Below are positions 16,620 through 25,089 of a stretch of DNA of 64,000 nucleotides, piece by piece. Made by a program: the position numbers and the translations under genes. The notes under the pieces are model-generated. The model was not told the origin of the DNA. It saw nothing but the letters and a program-made list of their open reading frames with translations, and did no database searches. How positions within the stretch are numbered: the first letter of the stretch is position 1; each line of letters starts with the position of its first letter. Where the stretch lies: positions 1,984,001 to 2,048,000 of the forward strand of contig NZ_CP138858.1 of the NCBI RefSeq assembly GCF_033878955.1, written 5' to 3'. Origin of the DNA: Coraliomargarita algicola (GTDB lineage: Bacteria; Verrucomicrobiota; Verrucomicrobiia; Opitutales; Coraliomargaritaceae).

Positions 16620-17930
16620 ATGAGCACAAACGACGCACCGAAACCTTCAGAAATTAATTTAGACAACCATCCTTGCTTCAACAAGGAGGCTTGTTCGACT
16701 CACGGGCGCATTCACCTGCCCGTCGCTCCGAAGTGCAACATTCAGTGCAACTACTGCAACCGCGACTTTGATTGCGTCAACGAGAGCCGCCCCGGTGTCA
16801 CCTCTACGATCCTATCCCCCGGTCAAGCGCTCGCCTATCTCGAAAAGATCATGGAGAAGCGGGACGACATTGCTGTGGTCGGCATCGCCGGGCCTGGAGA
16901 TCCTTTCGCCAATGCAGAGGCCACCATGGAAACGTTTCGTCTAGTGCGTGAGGCCTTCCCGGAAATCATCCTATGCCTATCCACCAACGGGCTGGGCTTA
17001 ACCGAAGACTACGTCAAGCAACTCGCAGAGCTACAAGTCAGCCATGTCACGATCACCATGAATGGCACCGACCCCGAAGTCGCGGGCAAGATCTACGCTT
17101 GGGCTCGTGACAACACCCGCATCTACCGCGGCACAGCTGCTGGCGAGCTAATGATCGAGAAGCAACTGCAAGCTATCCGCTGGATCAAACAATACGGCAT
17201 GATTGCCAAGATCAACTCGATCATCGTCCCTGGCGTCAACGACGAGCACATTCCGGAAATTGCCAAACAAGTCTCTGGCATGGGGGCCGACATCATGAAC
17301 TGCATTCCGCTGCTCCCCACCAAGGACACCGCGTTTGAAAATTTGACCGAGCCCGACGCCAAGATGCGCTTCGCACTACGCCTGAAGTGTGGCGACTACG
17401 TCAACCAAATGACACACTGCGCGCGCTGCCGCGCCGATGCGATTGGTAAGCTCAGTGAGCCAATGTCTGAAGACATCCACGAACTCATCCAATCGTGCTC
17501 ACGCCTCCCCATTAATCCCAAGGAGAACCGCCCTTACGTGGCAGTGGCCACCCGCGAAGGCATGTTGGTCAACCAACACCTCGGTGAGGCTCGCGAGTTC
17601 ACCATCTTCGGCATCGATCCAGAAGACGAAGAAGAATTCATCCAAATCGAGACCCGACCCGCACCGGCTCCTGGCGGACGTGACAACCGCTGGGGAGCGC
17701 TCTCCGACAGCCTCAAGGATTGCCGCGCGATTCTCGTCAACGCAGCGGGCACCTCACCGAAAACCGCACTCACCCAAGCGGGCATTCAAGTCATCGAAAT
17801 GGCCGGCATAATCGATAACGGCCTCAGCCATATTTTCCACGCACAGCCCCTCGCCCCCTCTCTGCGCCGCGAATTCAAATCCTGCGGTGCTGGCGTCACC
17901 TGCGGCGGCGACGGCACCGGCTGCGGCTAA
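16620..17930 (+). CDS. nifB: FeMo-co biosynthesis radical SAM enzyme NifB, with NifX-like tail
   Basis: A 436-residue NifB. It makes the carbide-containing 8Fe core (NifB-co) from two 4Fe clusters using SAM. The radical SAM motif CNIQCNYCNRDFDC is at about residues 40-53, preceded by HPCFNKEACSTHGRIHLPVAP. Cys of the extra clusters are in THCARCRADAIG. From about residue 300 (YVAVATREGMLVNQHLGEAREFTIF) a NifX/NafY-like cofactor-binding domain is fused. The C-terminus is Cys-rich (SCGAGVTCGGDGTGCG), an ending seen in some fused NifB proteins. Repeat A2 follows 8 bp after the stop. Confidence 0.96.
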   Translation: MSTNDAPKPSEINLDNHPCFNKEACSTHGRIHLPVAPKCNIQCNYCNRDFDCVNESRPGVTSTILSPGQALAYLEKIMEKRDDIAVVGIAGPGDPFANAEATMETFRLVREAFPEIILCLSTNGLGLTEDYVKQLAELQVSHVTITMNGTDPEVAGKIYAWARDNTRIYRGTAAGELMIEKQLQAIRWIKQYGMIAKINSIIVPGVNDEHIPEIAKQVSGMGADIMNCIPLLPTKDTAFENLTEPDAKMRFALRLKCGDYVNQMTHCARCRADAIGKLSEPMSEDIHELIQSCSRLPINPKENRPYVAVATREGMLVNQHLGEAREFTIFGIDPEDEEEFIQIETRPAPAPGGRDNRWGALSDSLKDCRAILVNAAGTSPKTALTQAGIQVIEMAGIIDNGLSHIFHAQPLAPSLRREFKSCGAGVTCGGDGTGCG

Positions 17931-17937
17931 ATACAAG

Positions 17938-18041
17938 GTAGGGGCTTCACTTGTGAAGACCGCCGATCCTAAGCCAAAGCGAATCATCCAAATACAATCC
18001 AAAACCAGCAGCACCACGGGCGTGACAAGTCGCGCCCCTAC
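17938..18041. repeat. Repeat element family A, copy 2
   Basis: A 104-bp element with left end GTAGGGGCTTCACTTGTGAA and right end GCGTGACAAGTCGCGCCCCTAC minus inner variation. Ends match copies A1 and A3. It lies between nifB and the ferredoxin gene, followed by a CATCA/TCAGT-rich low-complexity leader (18053-18105). Confidence 0.8.
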
Positions 18042-18107
18042 GAAAAGCAAACCACTCATCATTCATCAGTCATTAATCATCATTCATCAGTCATCAGTCA
18101 TCCAACC

Positions 18108-18416
18108 ATGAACAAACCAGAACACCACCTATTCATCTGCGGAAGCGCCCGCGCCACTGGCGAACTCAAGGGCGTCTGCTGCAACAAAGAATCCGTCGCC
18201 CTGCTCTCTTACACCCAGGGCGAAATCCAAGACCGCATGCTCGACGGCGTTGAGGTCTCCATGACCGGTTGCCTCAACATGTGCACCCGCGGCCCGGTCG
18301 TGATCGACTACCCGGGCGGCCACTTTTACGAGCACGCGACCGAAGAGTTGATCGACGAAATACTCGACTCGATTGAAGACGGCGAACTCTGCGAAACCAA
18401 TCTCATCGCTGATTAG
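18108..18416 (+). CDS. Thioredoxin-fold [2Fe-2S] ferredoxin
   Basis: A 102-residue ferredoxin of the Shethna/Clostridium pasteurianum type. The four-Cys pattern fits: FICGSARATGELKGVCC (about residues 10-26) and GCLNMCTRGPVVIDYPGG (about 53-70). These dimeric proteins are often found in nif clusters (FeSII or the 2Fe-2S Fd near nifB/nifE), where they carry electrons or protect nitrogenase from oxygen by forming a complex. Which role applies here is not shown. It sits 12 bp before the nifV frame. Confidence 0.88.
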   Translation: MNKPEHHLFICGSARATGELKGVCCNKESVALLSYTQGEIQDRMLDGVEVSMTGCLNMCTRGPVVIDYPGGHFYEHATEELIDEILDSIEDGELCETNLIAD

Positions 18417-18446
18417 AACCATTGAATCTTGCCACGACCTGCGGAC

Positions 18447-19583
18447 ATGCCACCGAAAGCTCCCTATTTAATCGACACGACACTACGCGACGGCGAACAA
18501 GCCGCCGGCGTCGTTTTCGCGCTCTCTGAAAAGCTCCAGATCGCGCGCGAGCTGGATGCACTCGGCTTACCCGAATTGGAAGTCGGAATTCCTGCGATGG
18601 GGGCCAGTGAACGCGCACACATCCGCATGATCGCCAGCAGCGGGCTACATTGCAAAATCCTGACCTGGGGACGCGCCACGGTCGAAGACTTACGCGCCGC
18701 CATGGGCTCCGGCGCCGACGGATTTCACTTCTCCCTGCCCGCCAGCGAACTACATCAGCGCATTTGGAAAAAAGATGCCGCATGGGTATTCAAAACAATG
18801 GAGTCGATCAGCCGCCTCGCAGCGGATCATTTCGAGTATTTCACCATAGGTGCGCAAGACGCCTCCCGCGCCGACAGTGAGTTTCTCAAATACTTCATGC
18901 ATGCAGCACAAAACTTAGGCGCAAAACGTATTCGCTATGCGGATACAACAGGACGCCTCAACCCTTTGCAAACACAGCAAGTCATTCAAAACCTGCGATC
19001 GCACGGAGATATCGAAATCGAGTTCCACGGTCACAATGACCTGGGCATGGCCACTGCCAACAGCGTCACCGCCCTGCTGGCAGGCGCCGACTGCGCCAGC
19101 GTCACCGTCAACGGGCTAGGCGAACGTGCGGGCAATGCACCGCTCGAAGAAGTCGCCACCGCACTATTATGCTCCTCACGAATCGACCTCGGGCTCGACA
19201 TCAGCCGCCTCGCATCGCTCAGCGACTTAGTCGCCCACGCCTCCGACCGCCGACTCAAATGGGACAAACCGGTCACAGGTAAAGGCAGCTTCACCCACGA
19301 GTCCGGCATCCATTGCAGCGGCCAGATGCAAGACAAGTCCAGCTACGAAGTCCTCAACCCCGAAGCCGTTGGGCACACACGCCCCCCACATGTCATCGGT
19401 CGCCACTCCAGTTGCCGCGCATTGATCGAAGCAGCGGCTCAAATGGGCTGGCAGCTCGAGCAATGCCAAGCGGAGCAATTACTGCCCCAAGTGCGTGAAA
19501 CCGCCACCCAACTCGGCCGCGCACTCGAACAAAACGAACTCAGGCAAATTATCCACACACTCAACATAAAGAAAGCATCCTAA
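18447..19583 (+). CDS. nifV: Homocitrate synthase NifV
   Basis: A 378-residue enzyme of the DRE-TIM metallolyase family that condenses acetyl-CoA with 2-oxoglutarate to give homocitrate, the organic ligand of FeMo-co. The active-site motif DTTLRDGEQAAGV is near the N-terminus; metal-binding His are in EFHGHNDLGMATAN; the family loop is NGLGERAGNAPLEEV; HESGIHCSG lies near the end of the barrel. ATG 18447 is preferred over an in-frame TTG at 18429. The next gene begins 4 bp after the stop. Confidence 0.93.
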   Translation: MPPKAPYLIDTTLRDGEQAAGVVFALSEKLQIARELDALGLPELEVGIPAMGASERAHIRMIASSGLHCKILTWGRATVEDLRAAMGSGADGFHFSLPASELHQRIWKKDAAWVFKTMESISRLAADHFEYFTIGAQDASRADSEFLKYFMHAAQNLGAKRIRYADTTGRLNPLQTQQVIQNLRSHGDIEIEFHGHNDLGMATANSVTALLAGADCASVTVNGLGERAGNAPLEEVATALLCSSRIDLGLDISRLASLSDLVAHASDRRLKWDKPVTGKGSFTHESGIHCSGQMQDKSSYEVLNPEAVGHTRPPHVIGRHSSCRALIEAAAQMGWQLEQCQAEQLLPQVRETATQLGRALEQNELRQIIHTLNIKKAS

Positions 19584-19587
19584 TATT

Positions 19588-20100
19588 ATGGCATTCTGGC
19601 TCTACGCAAAAAACGGCTCTACTTACGAGCGGATTCAATCCATCAAGTTAACCGGTAAGGCTGGCATCCTGGCGCGCTTTTTACAATCGCACGCAAGCGA
19701 TGACACTCCCTTCACCTGGGAGCTGACACCAGCCGCACTGGTCGAACTAGTCGACCCTTCACTGGACAGCGCCAGTCATGAGATCGTCATCGACATGCTG
19801 CCCGAGGGCTTAACCGAGGTCAGTCTCTATCGAATGACCTCTCTGCGCGGGAGTTCGGAGTATGATGAATCCGATCTCGTGATGGCCTTCAAGCTACTCC
19901 AGCAGGGCCCGATCGCGGCCTCAGCCAACGAGTTCAAGAATCGCTTTGTCTGCAACACCCCACCCAACGGCCGCCAAATGGTCGAAGCCTTCCATCTCAC
20001 CGGCGGCGTAGCCACCGGCAGCTACTACTGGAGCAAACCCAAGATGGATATCGGTGCCGCGATTTGTCCGGCCACAGCTAAAACATCTAAAATCAACTAG
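19588..20100 (+). CDS. Unknown 170-residue protein of the nif run
   Basis: Not recognised. It is soluble, with no signal peptide, membrane segment or Cys pair motif. The N-terminus (MAFWLYAKNGSTYERIQSIKLTGKAGILARFLQ) resembles a small beta-rich lead followed by helices; Cys are at VCNTPPNG and AAICPA in the C-terminal part. It starts 4 bp after nifV and ends 10 bp before the flavodoxin gene, so it is almost certainly co-transcribed with both and probably has a nitrogen fixation role. It is not NifX, NifZ, NifW, NifT or NifQ by any motif I can see. Confidence 0.75.
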   Translation: MAFWLYAKNGSTYERIQSIKLTGKAGILARFLQSHASDDTPFTWELTPAALVELVDPSLDSASHEIVIDMLPEGLTEVSLYRMTSLRGSSEYDESDLVMAFKLLQQGPIAASANEFKNRFVCNTPPNGRQMVEAFHLTGGVATGSYYWSKPKMDIGAAICPATAKTSKIN

Positions 20101-20110
20101 AAAGCAGAAC

Positions 20111-20569
20111 ATGAAACTCACGGTATTCTACGGAACTGAAACAGGCAACGCCAAGGGATTGGCTCAAAAGGTCGCCAAAAAAGGCGAAAAGAACGGGGTC
20201 GAAGTCGACATTGTCGACCTGGCCAGCAGCGAGGTCTCTGTCCTCGAAAGTATCGATCATCCCTTTGTCGTCATCATCTCCACCTGGGACGACGGCGCGC
20301 CCCCACCGAAATGTGTGCCCTTCTGCAAAGCTTTGGCGGAAACCGATCTCTCACTGACGGGAAAGCAATACACCGTGCTCGCTCTCGGTGATACAGAATA
20401 TCCGCTCTTCTGTGAGTGTGGCAAACAAGTCGACGCCCGCCTCTCAGCTCTAGGCGCCGAAGCAGTCATGCCACGCACCGACCTCGGTGCCGACTTCATG
20501 GTCAGCTATATCGGCTGGTCTAAGAACTTTTGGAAGACCATGGCCAAGGTCTATGGCGTCAAAAAGTAA
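20111..20569 (+). CDS. nifF: Flavodoxin, likely nitrogenase electron donor
   Basis: A 152-residue flavodoxin-like protein. The FMN phosphate loop is YGTETGNAKGLA (residues 6-17), the second loop STWDDGAPPPKC, and the third ALGDTEYPLFCECGKQVD. The domain looks closer to the flavodoxin part of sulfite reductase/CPR than to long-chain NifF, so nifF is a role name. Lying 139 bp before nifJ and within the nif run, it most likely carries electrons from pyruvate:flavodoxin oxidoreductase to NifH. ATG 20111 is chosen because upstream in-frame residues read the end of the previous gene. Confidence 0.85.
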   Translation: MKLTVFYGTETGNAKGLAQKVAKKGEKNGVEVDIVDLASSEVSVLESIDHPFVVIISTWDDGAPPPKCVPFCKALAETDLSLTGKQYTVLALGDTEYPLFCECGKQVDARLSALGAEAVMPRTDLGADFMVSYIGWSKNFWKTMAKVYGVKK

Positions 20570-20579
20570 AAACTAAAAC

Positions 20580-20702
20580 GTAGGGGCGCGACTTGTCACG
20601 CCCGCGTATGCAAAGCCATCCGAGCCTAAGCCACCGAGCCGCCAATTCGGCCGAACCGAAAAGCCAACAACCACTGCGGGCGTTCACAAGTGAAGCCCCT
20701 AC
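20580..20702. repeat. Repeat element family A, copy 3
   Basis: A 123-bp element with ends GTAGGGGCGCGACTTGTCAC and TTCACAAGTGAAGCCCCTAC. It fills the gap between the flavodoxin gene and nifJ, leaving only 6 bp to the nifJ ATG, so the right end covers the place where a ribosome site would be. Confidence 0.8.
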
Positions 20703-20708
20703 ATCTTT

Positions 20709-23700
20709 ATGAAAAATAACGAAACAAAGCGCATCACACTTGATGCTAACGAAGCCGTCGCACGGGTCGCCTACCGGATGAGCGAATTGATCTCGATCTA
20801 TCCGATCACTCCCTCCACCTCGATGGCGGAGCTCTGCGACGAATGGGCCGCAGCCGATAAGCCCAATCTCTGGGGCGAAGTGCCCAAGGTGATGCAAATG
20901 CAAAGTGAAGGCGGTGCCGCGGGCACCTTACACGGCACCGCAATGGGGGGCGCACTCAGCACTACTTTTACCGCTTCGCAAGGCCTGCTACTTATGATCC
21001 CGATTCTCTACAAGCTGGCTGGTGAATTAACCCCCAGCGTGTTTCACGTCTCCGCCCGCGCCATTGCCACCAATTCACTGTCGATCTTTGGCGACCACAG
21101 CGATGTCATGGCCTGCCGCCAAACCGGCGTGGCACAGCTGGTCTCCAACTCGGTGCAAGAAGCTCAGGATATGGCCGCCATCGCCCACGCAGCGAGCCTC
21201 GCCACCCGTCTACCCTTCATGCACTTCTTCGACGGCTTTCGCACCTCGCATGAATACAATTCCCTCGACACACTGCCTGACCAAGTGATCGATAGCTTGA
21301 TCGATCCAGAATCGCTGGCCGCCTTCTATGACCGTGCCCTCAGCCCCGACAAGCCAAGCGTGCGCGGCACTGCTCAAAATCCAGACACCTATTTCCAGAC
21401 CCGCGAAGCGGTCAACAGCTTCGTCAAAAAGACGCCCGCCATCGTGCAAGCTCTGATGGAGAAGTTTGCCCTGCTCACCGGCCGCGAGTATAAACTCTTT
21501 GAGTATTACGGACATCCCGAAGCGGAACAGGTCATCGTCATGATGGGCTCAGGCGTTGAAACGGCAGCGCAAACTGCAGAATACCTGAACGCCAATAGCG
21601 GCAGCAAATATGGGGTCGTCGCCGTCCGACTGTATCGTCCGTTCTTCACCCATGCCTTTATGCACGGAGCACTGCCGCAATCCGTCAAATCGATTGCCGT
21701 GCTCGACCGCACTAAGGAGCCGGGCTCCATCGGAGAACCGCTCTATCTCGATGTTTCGTTAGCCTGCCGCAAGGCCAGCCGCTGCCCGAACCAATGCCGT
21801 AGCATTGACCCTCTGGTCGTCGGCGGCCGCTACGGTCTGGGCTCGAAGGAGTTCACTCCTGCGATGGCGAAGGCTGTATTCGAAAATCTACTACAAGAAC
21901 GCCCCAAGGATCACTTCACAATCGGCATCCGCGACGACGTCACCGAACAATCGCTGGACTTCGACCCAAGTTTTACGTTAGAGGACAAAGGCACCAAATC
22001 GGCGATGTTCTATGGACTAGGCTCGGATGGCACTGTGGGTGCCAACAAGAATACTATCAAGATCATCGGTGAGGCCACCACGCTCAACACACAGGCTTAC
22101 TTCGTTTACGACTCCAAGAAATCCGGTGGCTTGACCACCTCCCACCTGCGCTTCGGCGAAAAGCCCATCCAAGCGCCCTACCTCATCGACGAGGCCGACT
22201 TTATCGGCTGCCACCAACCGCAGTTCCTCGGCCGGGTGGATATGCTGAGCCAACTCAAGTCTGGAGGCACTTTCTTGATCAATACGCCCTGCGCCGCCAG
22301 CGACATATGGGGGCGCCTGCCTCACGAAGTGCAAGCAGCACTCATTGCCAAAGAAGCCAAGCTCTACGTCATCGACGCCTACAAGGTCGCTGCTGAGGTC
22401 GGCATGGGCCGCCGCATTAATACCATCATGCAGGTGGCTTTCTTTGCACTGAGCGACGTCATTCCCACCGACGAAGCGATCCGCCGAATCAAGGGAGCCA
22501 TCGAAAAAACCTATGGGCGCAAGGGGCCCAAGATTGTCGAAATGAACTGCGCCGCCGTGGATGCCGCGCTCGCCTACCTGCAAGCCGTCGAGATCCCGGC
22601 GGAGACCACCGCCCGCCCTGAAGCGGTCAAGTGGGTGCCCGACGAAGCGCCCGACTTTGTGCAAAGAGTCACCGCTCGTCTGCTGGCAGGCCAAGGCGAC
22701 CTGCTCCCCGTCAGTGCATTCCCTGTCGACGGCACCTGGCCCAGTGGCACTTCACAATATGAAAAGCGTAAGATTGCCACCGAGATCCCGGTCTGGAACT
22801 CAGCCACTTGCACCCAGTGTAATAAGTGCGCCATGTTCTGTCCCCACGCCGCCATTCGTCCCGCCGTCTACGACAAGTCCGCGCTGGCGATGGCACCGGA
22901 CGGCTTCCCACATGCAGATTACAAGGGAACGGATGGCCCCGGCAAAGCCTACACGCTGCAGGTTTTCCCCGAGGATTGCACGGGCTGTAATGCCTGCGTC
23001 GAGCTCTGCCCTGCACGCGATGCTGAAGGCAAACGCGCGATTGAGATGACACCGATCGACGCGCTATTGGAGAAAGAAAAAGAAAAGTTAGCCTTCTTCC
23101 AAAGCCTGCCCACCCACGAGATCGACGACGCCAAACTGACAGCCAAGAACCTGCCCCTGCGCAAGCCGCTCTTTGAGTTCTCAGGCGCCTGTTCCGGTTG
23201 CACACAAACACCCTATGTGCGCAGCCTAACACAACTCTTCGGCGACCGCCTACTAGTGGCCAATGCCACTGGTTGTTCTTCCATCTATGGCGGCAACTTG
23301 CCCACCACGCCCTACTGCACCAACAGCTCAGGCCAGGGTCCCGCATGGGCCAATTCACTCTTCGAGGACAATGCCGAATTCGGCCTCGGCCTTTACCTCT
23401 CGGCCAAACACCGGACAGAGAGTGCCCGCCGCTTACTGCTGAAATGCAGCGAACTCATCGGCAGCGACACCATCGACGCCATACTCGACTCCAGCGACAG
23501 CACACGCGCACAGACACGTGAACTGATCACAGAGCTAAAAACAAAACTCGCCTCCGCCACCGAAGCGCCGGCCAAACGCCTCCTGCAACAAATCGATTAT
23601 CTGGTGCCCAAGAGCACTTGGATCGTCGGCGGCGATGGCTGGGCCTACGACATCGGCTTCGGCGGTCTGGACCACGTGCTGGCCAGCGGTGAAAACATCA

Positions 23701-24290
23701 ATGTGCTCGTGCTGGATACCGAAGTCTATTCCAACACAGGCGGCCAATCCAGCAAGTCCACCCCCACCGGGGCGATCGCCAAATTTGCCGCAGCGGGCAA
23801 GACTCAGCCCAAGAAGGATCTGGCGCAAATCGCCATGAGTTACGGCGGCATCTACGTCGCCCAAATCGCCCTGGGTGCCAACGAACAACAAGCGATCGAA
23901 GTCATCCGTGAAGCGGAAGCCTATGAGGGCCCCTCGCTGATTCTCGCCTACGGCCCCTGCCTCGCGCACGGCATTGATATGGCACTGGGACCGGAGCGTC
24001 AAAAGGCCGCAGTCGACAGTGGTTACTGGCCGATCTACCGCTACGATCCACGCAAGACCGAGCAAGGCCTGCCCGCCTTCCGCCTCGATTCCTTCGAGCC
24101 CTCCGTGCCGGTGGCTGAGTTCATGCGCAAAGAAAACCGCTTCCGCTCGCTGGAACGCAGTTCTCCGGAACGCGCCGCGGAACTCTTCGCAGCCGCTCAG
24201 CAGCAAGTTGATTCCCGCTGGAGTCGATTGGAAAAACTAGCCGCCGCGCAATTGGAGGACGACGACGATGACGACGACGGCTGGGGCTGA
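20709..24290 (+). CDS. nifJ: Pyruvate:flavodoxin/ferredoxin oxidoreductase
   Basis: A 1193-residue single-chain PFOR. It oxidises pyruvate with CoA to acetyl-CoA and CO2 and reduces flavodoxin or ferredoxin. Domains in order: pyrimidine-binding domain (YPITPSTSMAELCDEW, about 30-45), transketolase C-like domain (about 260-400), gamma domain (about 420-610), two 4Fe-4S motifs (CTQCNKCAMFCP and CTGCNACVELCP, about 697-770), and the TPP domain with CSGCTQTPYVR, a third cluster Cys in NATGCSSIYGG, and the GDGWAYDIGFGG / YSNTGGQSSKS TPP loop. It ends in a tail of seven Asp then GWG, which is unusual. The tail DNA includes GGAGG, likely the draT ribosome site. Confidence 0.96.
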   Translation: MKNNETKRITLDANEAVARVAYRMSELISIYPITPSTSMAELCDEWAAADKPNLWGEVPKVMQMQSEGGAAGTLHGTAMGGALSTTFTASQGLLLMIPILYKLAGELTPSVFHVSARAIATNSLSIFGDHSDVMACRQTGVAQLVSNSVQEAQDMAAIAHAASLATRLPFMHFFDGFRTSHEYNSLDTLPDQVIDSLIDPESLAAFYDRALSPDKPSVRGTAQNPDTYFQTREAVNSFVKKTPAIVQALMEKFALLTGREYKLFEYYGHPEAEQVIVMMGSGVETAAQTAEYLNANSGSKYGVVAVRLYRPFFTHAFMHGALPQSVKSIAVLDRTKEPGSIGEPLYLDVSLACRKASRCPNQCRSIDPLVVGGRYGLGSKEFTPAMAKAVFENLLQERPKDHFTIGIRDDVTEQSLDFDPSFTLEDKGTKSAMFYGLGSDGTVGANKNTIKIIGEATTLNTQAYFVYDSKKSGGLTTSHLRFGEKPIQAPYLIDEADFIGCHQPQFLGRVDMLSQLKSGGTFLINTPCAASDIWGRLPHEVQAALIAKEAKLYVIDAYKVAAEVGMGRRINTIMQVAFFALSDVIPTDEAIRRIKGAIEKTYGRKGPKIVEMNCAAVDAALAYLQAVEIPAETTARPEAVKWVPDEAPDFVQRVTARLLAGQGDLLPVSAFPVDGTWPSGTSQYEKRKIATEIPVWNSATCTQCNKCAMFCPHAAIRPAVYDKSALAMAPDGFPHADYKGTDGPGKAYTLQVFPEDCTGCNACVELCPARDAEGKRAIEMTPIDALLEKEKEKLAFFQSLPTHEIDDAKLTAKNLPLRKPLFEFSGACSGCTQTPYVRSLTQLFGDRLLVANATGCSSIYGGNLPTTPYCTNSSGQGPAWANSLFEDNAEFGLGLYLSAKHRTESARRLLLKCSELIGSDTIDAILDSSDSTRAQTRELITELKTKLASATEAPAKRLLQQIDYLVPKSTWIVGGDGWAYDIGFGGLDHVLASGENINVLVLDTEVYSNTGGQSSKSTPTGAIAKFAAAGKTQPKKDLAQIAMSYGGIYVAQIALGANEQQAIEVIREAEAYEGPSLILAYGPCLAHGIDMALGPERQKAAVDSGYWPIYRYDPRKTEQGLPAFRLDSFEPSVPVAEFMRKENRFRSLERSSPERAAELFAAAQQQVDSRWSRLEKLAAAQLEDDDDDDDGWG

Positions 24291-25089
24291 GCCGCCCAGA
24301 ATACGTCATCGAATGAACCTCTGCAATCTTCCGGCATGGGCCGTGGCATCTGTCAGCTTTAACCAAGCACCGACGCCACTGCACATCGCCGGAGTGCGCG
24401 AGTCCAACCGCCGACTATTTGAAAAGCTCGACAGCATCCATGCCCCCAGTGAGCGCGCTAAAGTTTTCCACGACTACTTGTGTGTGAAATTTGCCCTGCA
24501 CCACTGGAAGGCCTTCACGGGCGATAGCCGCAGCAGCTTACGCAACAGCTACCTGCGATTTCTCAATGGTTGGGGCATGGATAGCAACGGCATCGAAGGT
24601 GCAGTATTGAAAAGTTGGATACAGAGTCGTTTCGGAGTCTCTCCCACCTATCATCGTGGCATCCTAAAGGACGAAGCATCGGGCGAAGAGGACAACCGCT
24701 ACGCCTACGATCGTATGCGTGGTCGAGCTCGCACCAATGCCATCGATTCGCAACTCGATCTGCTCTACGAATATTGCCAATACGAACAAGCCCGACGGGC
24801 CCCCGAGACCACAACGCTCACTCTGTTTCGAGGCACCAACGATCCAGAAGAGCACTTTGTCCGTCGCATCCAAAACAAGCGCCGTGCCATCGTGCGCCTC
24901 AATAACCTCGTCTCTTTTACCGCAGACAGGGAACGCGCATGGGAATTCGGGTCCACCGTCTGGAAGACCACCGTCGCCATCGCCAAGGTCGTCTTTTTTA
25001 GCAGCTTGCTCGGAGGCAGTGTCCTGTGTGGCGAAGCCGAATACCTGGTCATCGGCGGCGACTACGAAGTCGAGGAACTACTCTATTGA
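24268..25089 (+). CDS. draT: NAD-dinitrogenase-reductase ADP-ribosyltransferase DraT
   Basis: A 273-residue DraT. It switches nitrogenase off by ADP-ribosylating the NifH Arg in CAGRG in response to ammonium or energy loss. Family blocks: LPAWAVASVSFNQAPTPLHIAGVRESNRRLF, LRFLNGWGMDSNGIEGAVLKSW, and TLTLFRGTNDPEE, followed by NNLVSFTADRERAWEFG (the ART-type STS-like strand and E region). ATG 24268 overlaps nifJ by 23 bp and has GGAGG 10 bp upstream; Met16 (24313) is an alternative without a ribosome site. The stop overlaps the draG TTG start in ATTGA. Confidence 0.93.
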   Translation: MTTTAGAEPPRIRHRMNLCNLPAWAVASVSFNQAPTPLHIAGVRESNRRLFEKLDSIHAPSERAKVFHDYLCVKFALHHWKAFTGDSRSSLRNSYLRFLNGWGMDSNGIEGAVLKSWIQSRFGVSPTYHRGILKDEASGEEDNRYAYDRMRGRARTNAIDSQLDLLYEYCQYEQARRAPETTTLTLFRGTNDPEEHFVRRIQNKRRAIVRLNNLVSFTADRERAWEFGSTVWKTTVAIAKVVFFSSLLGGSVLCGEAEYLVIGGDYEVEELLY

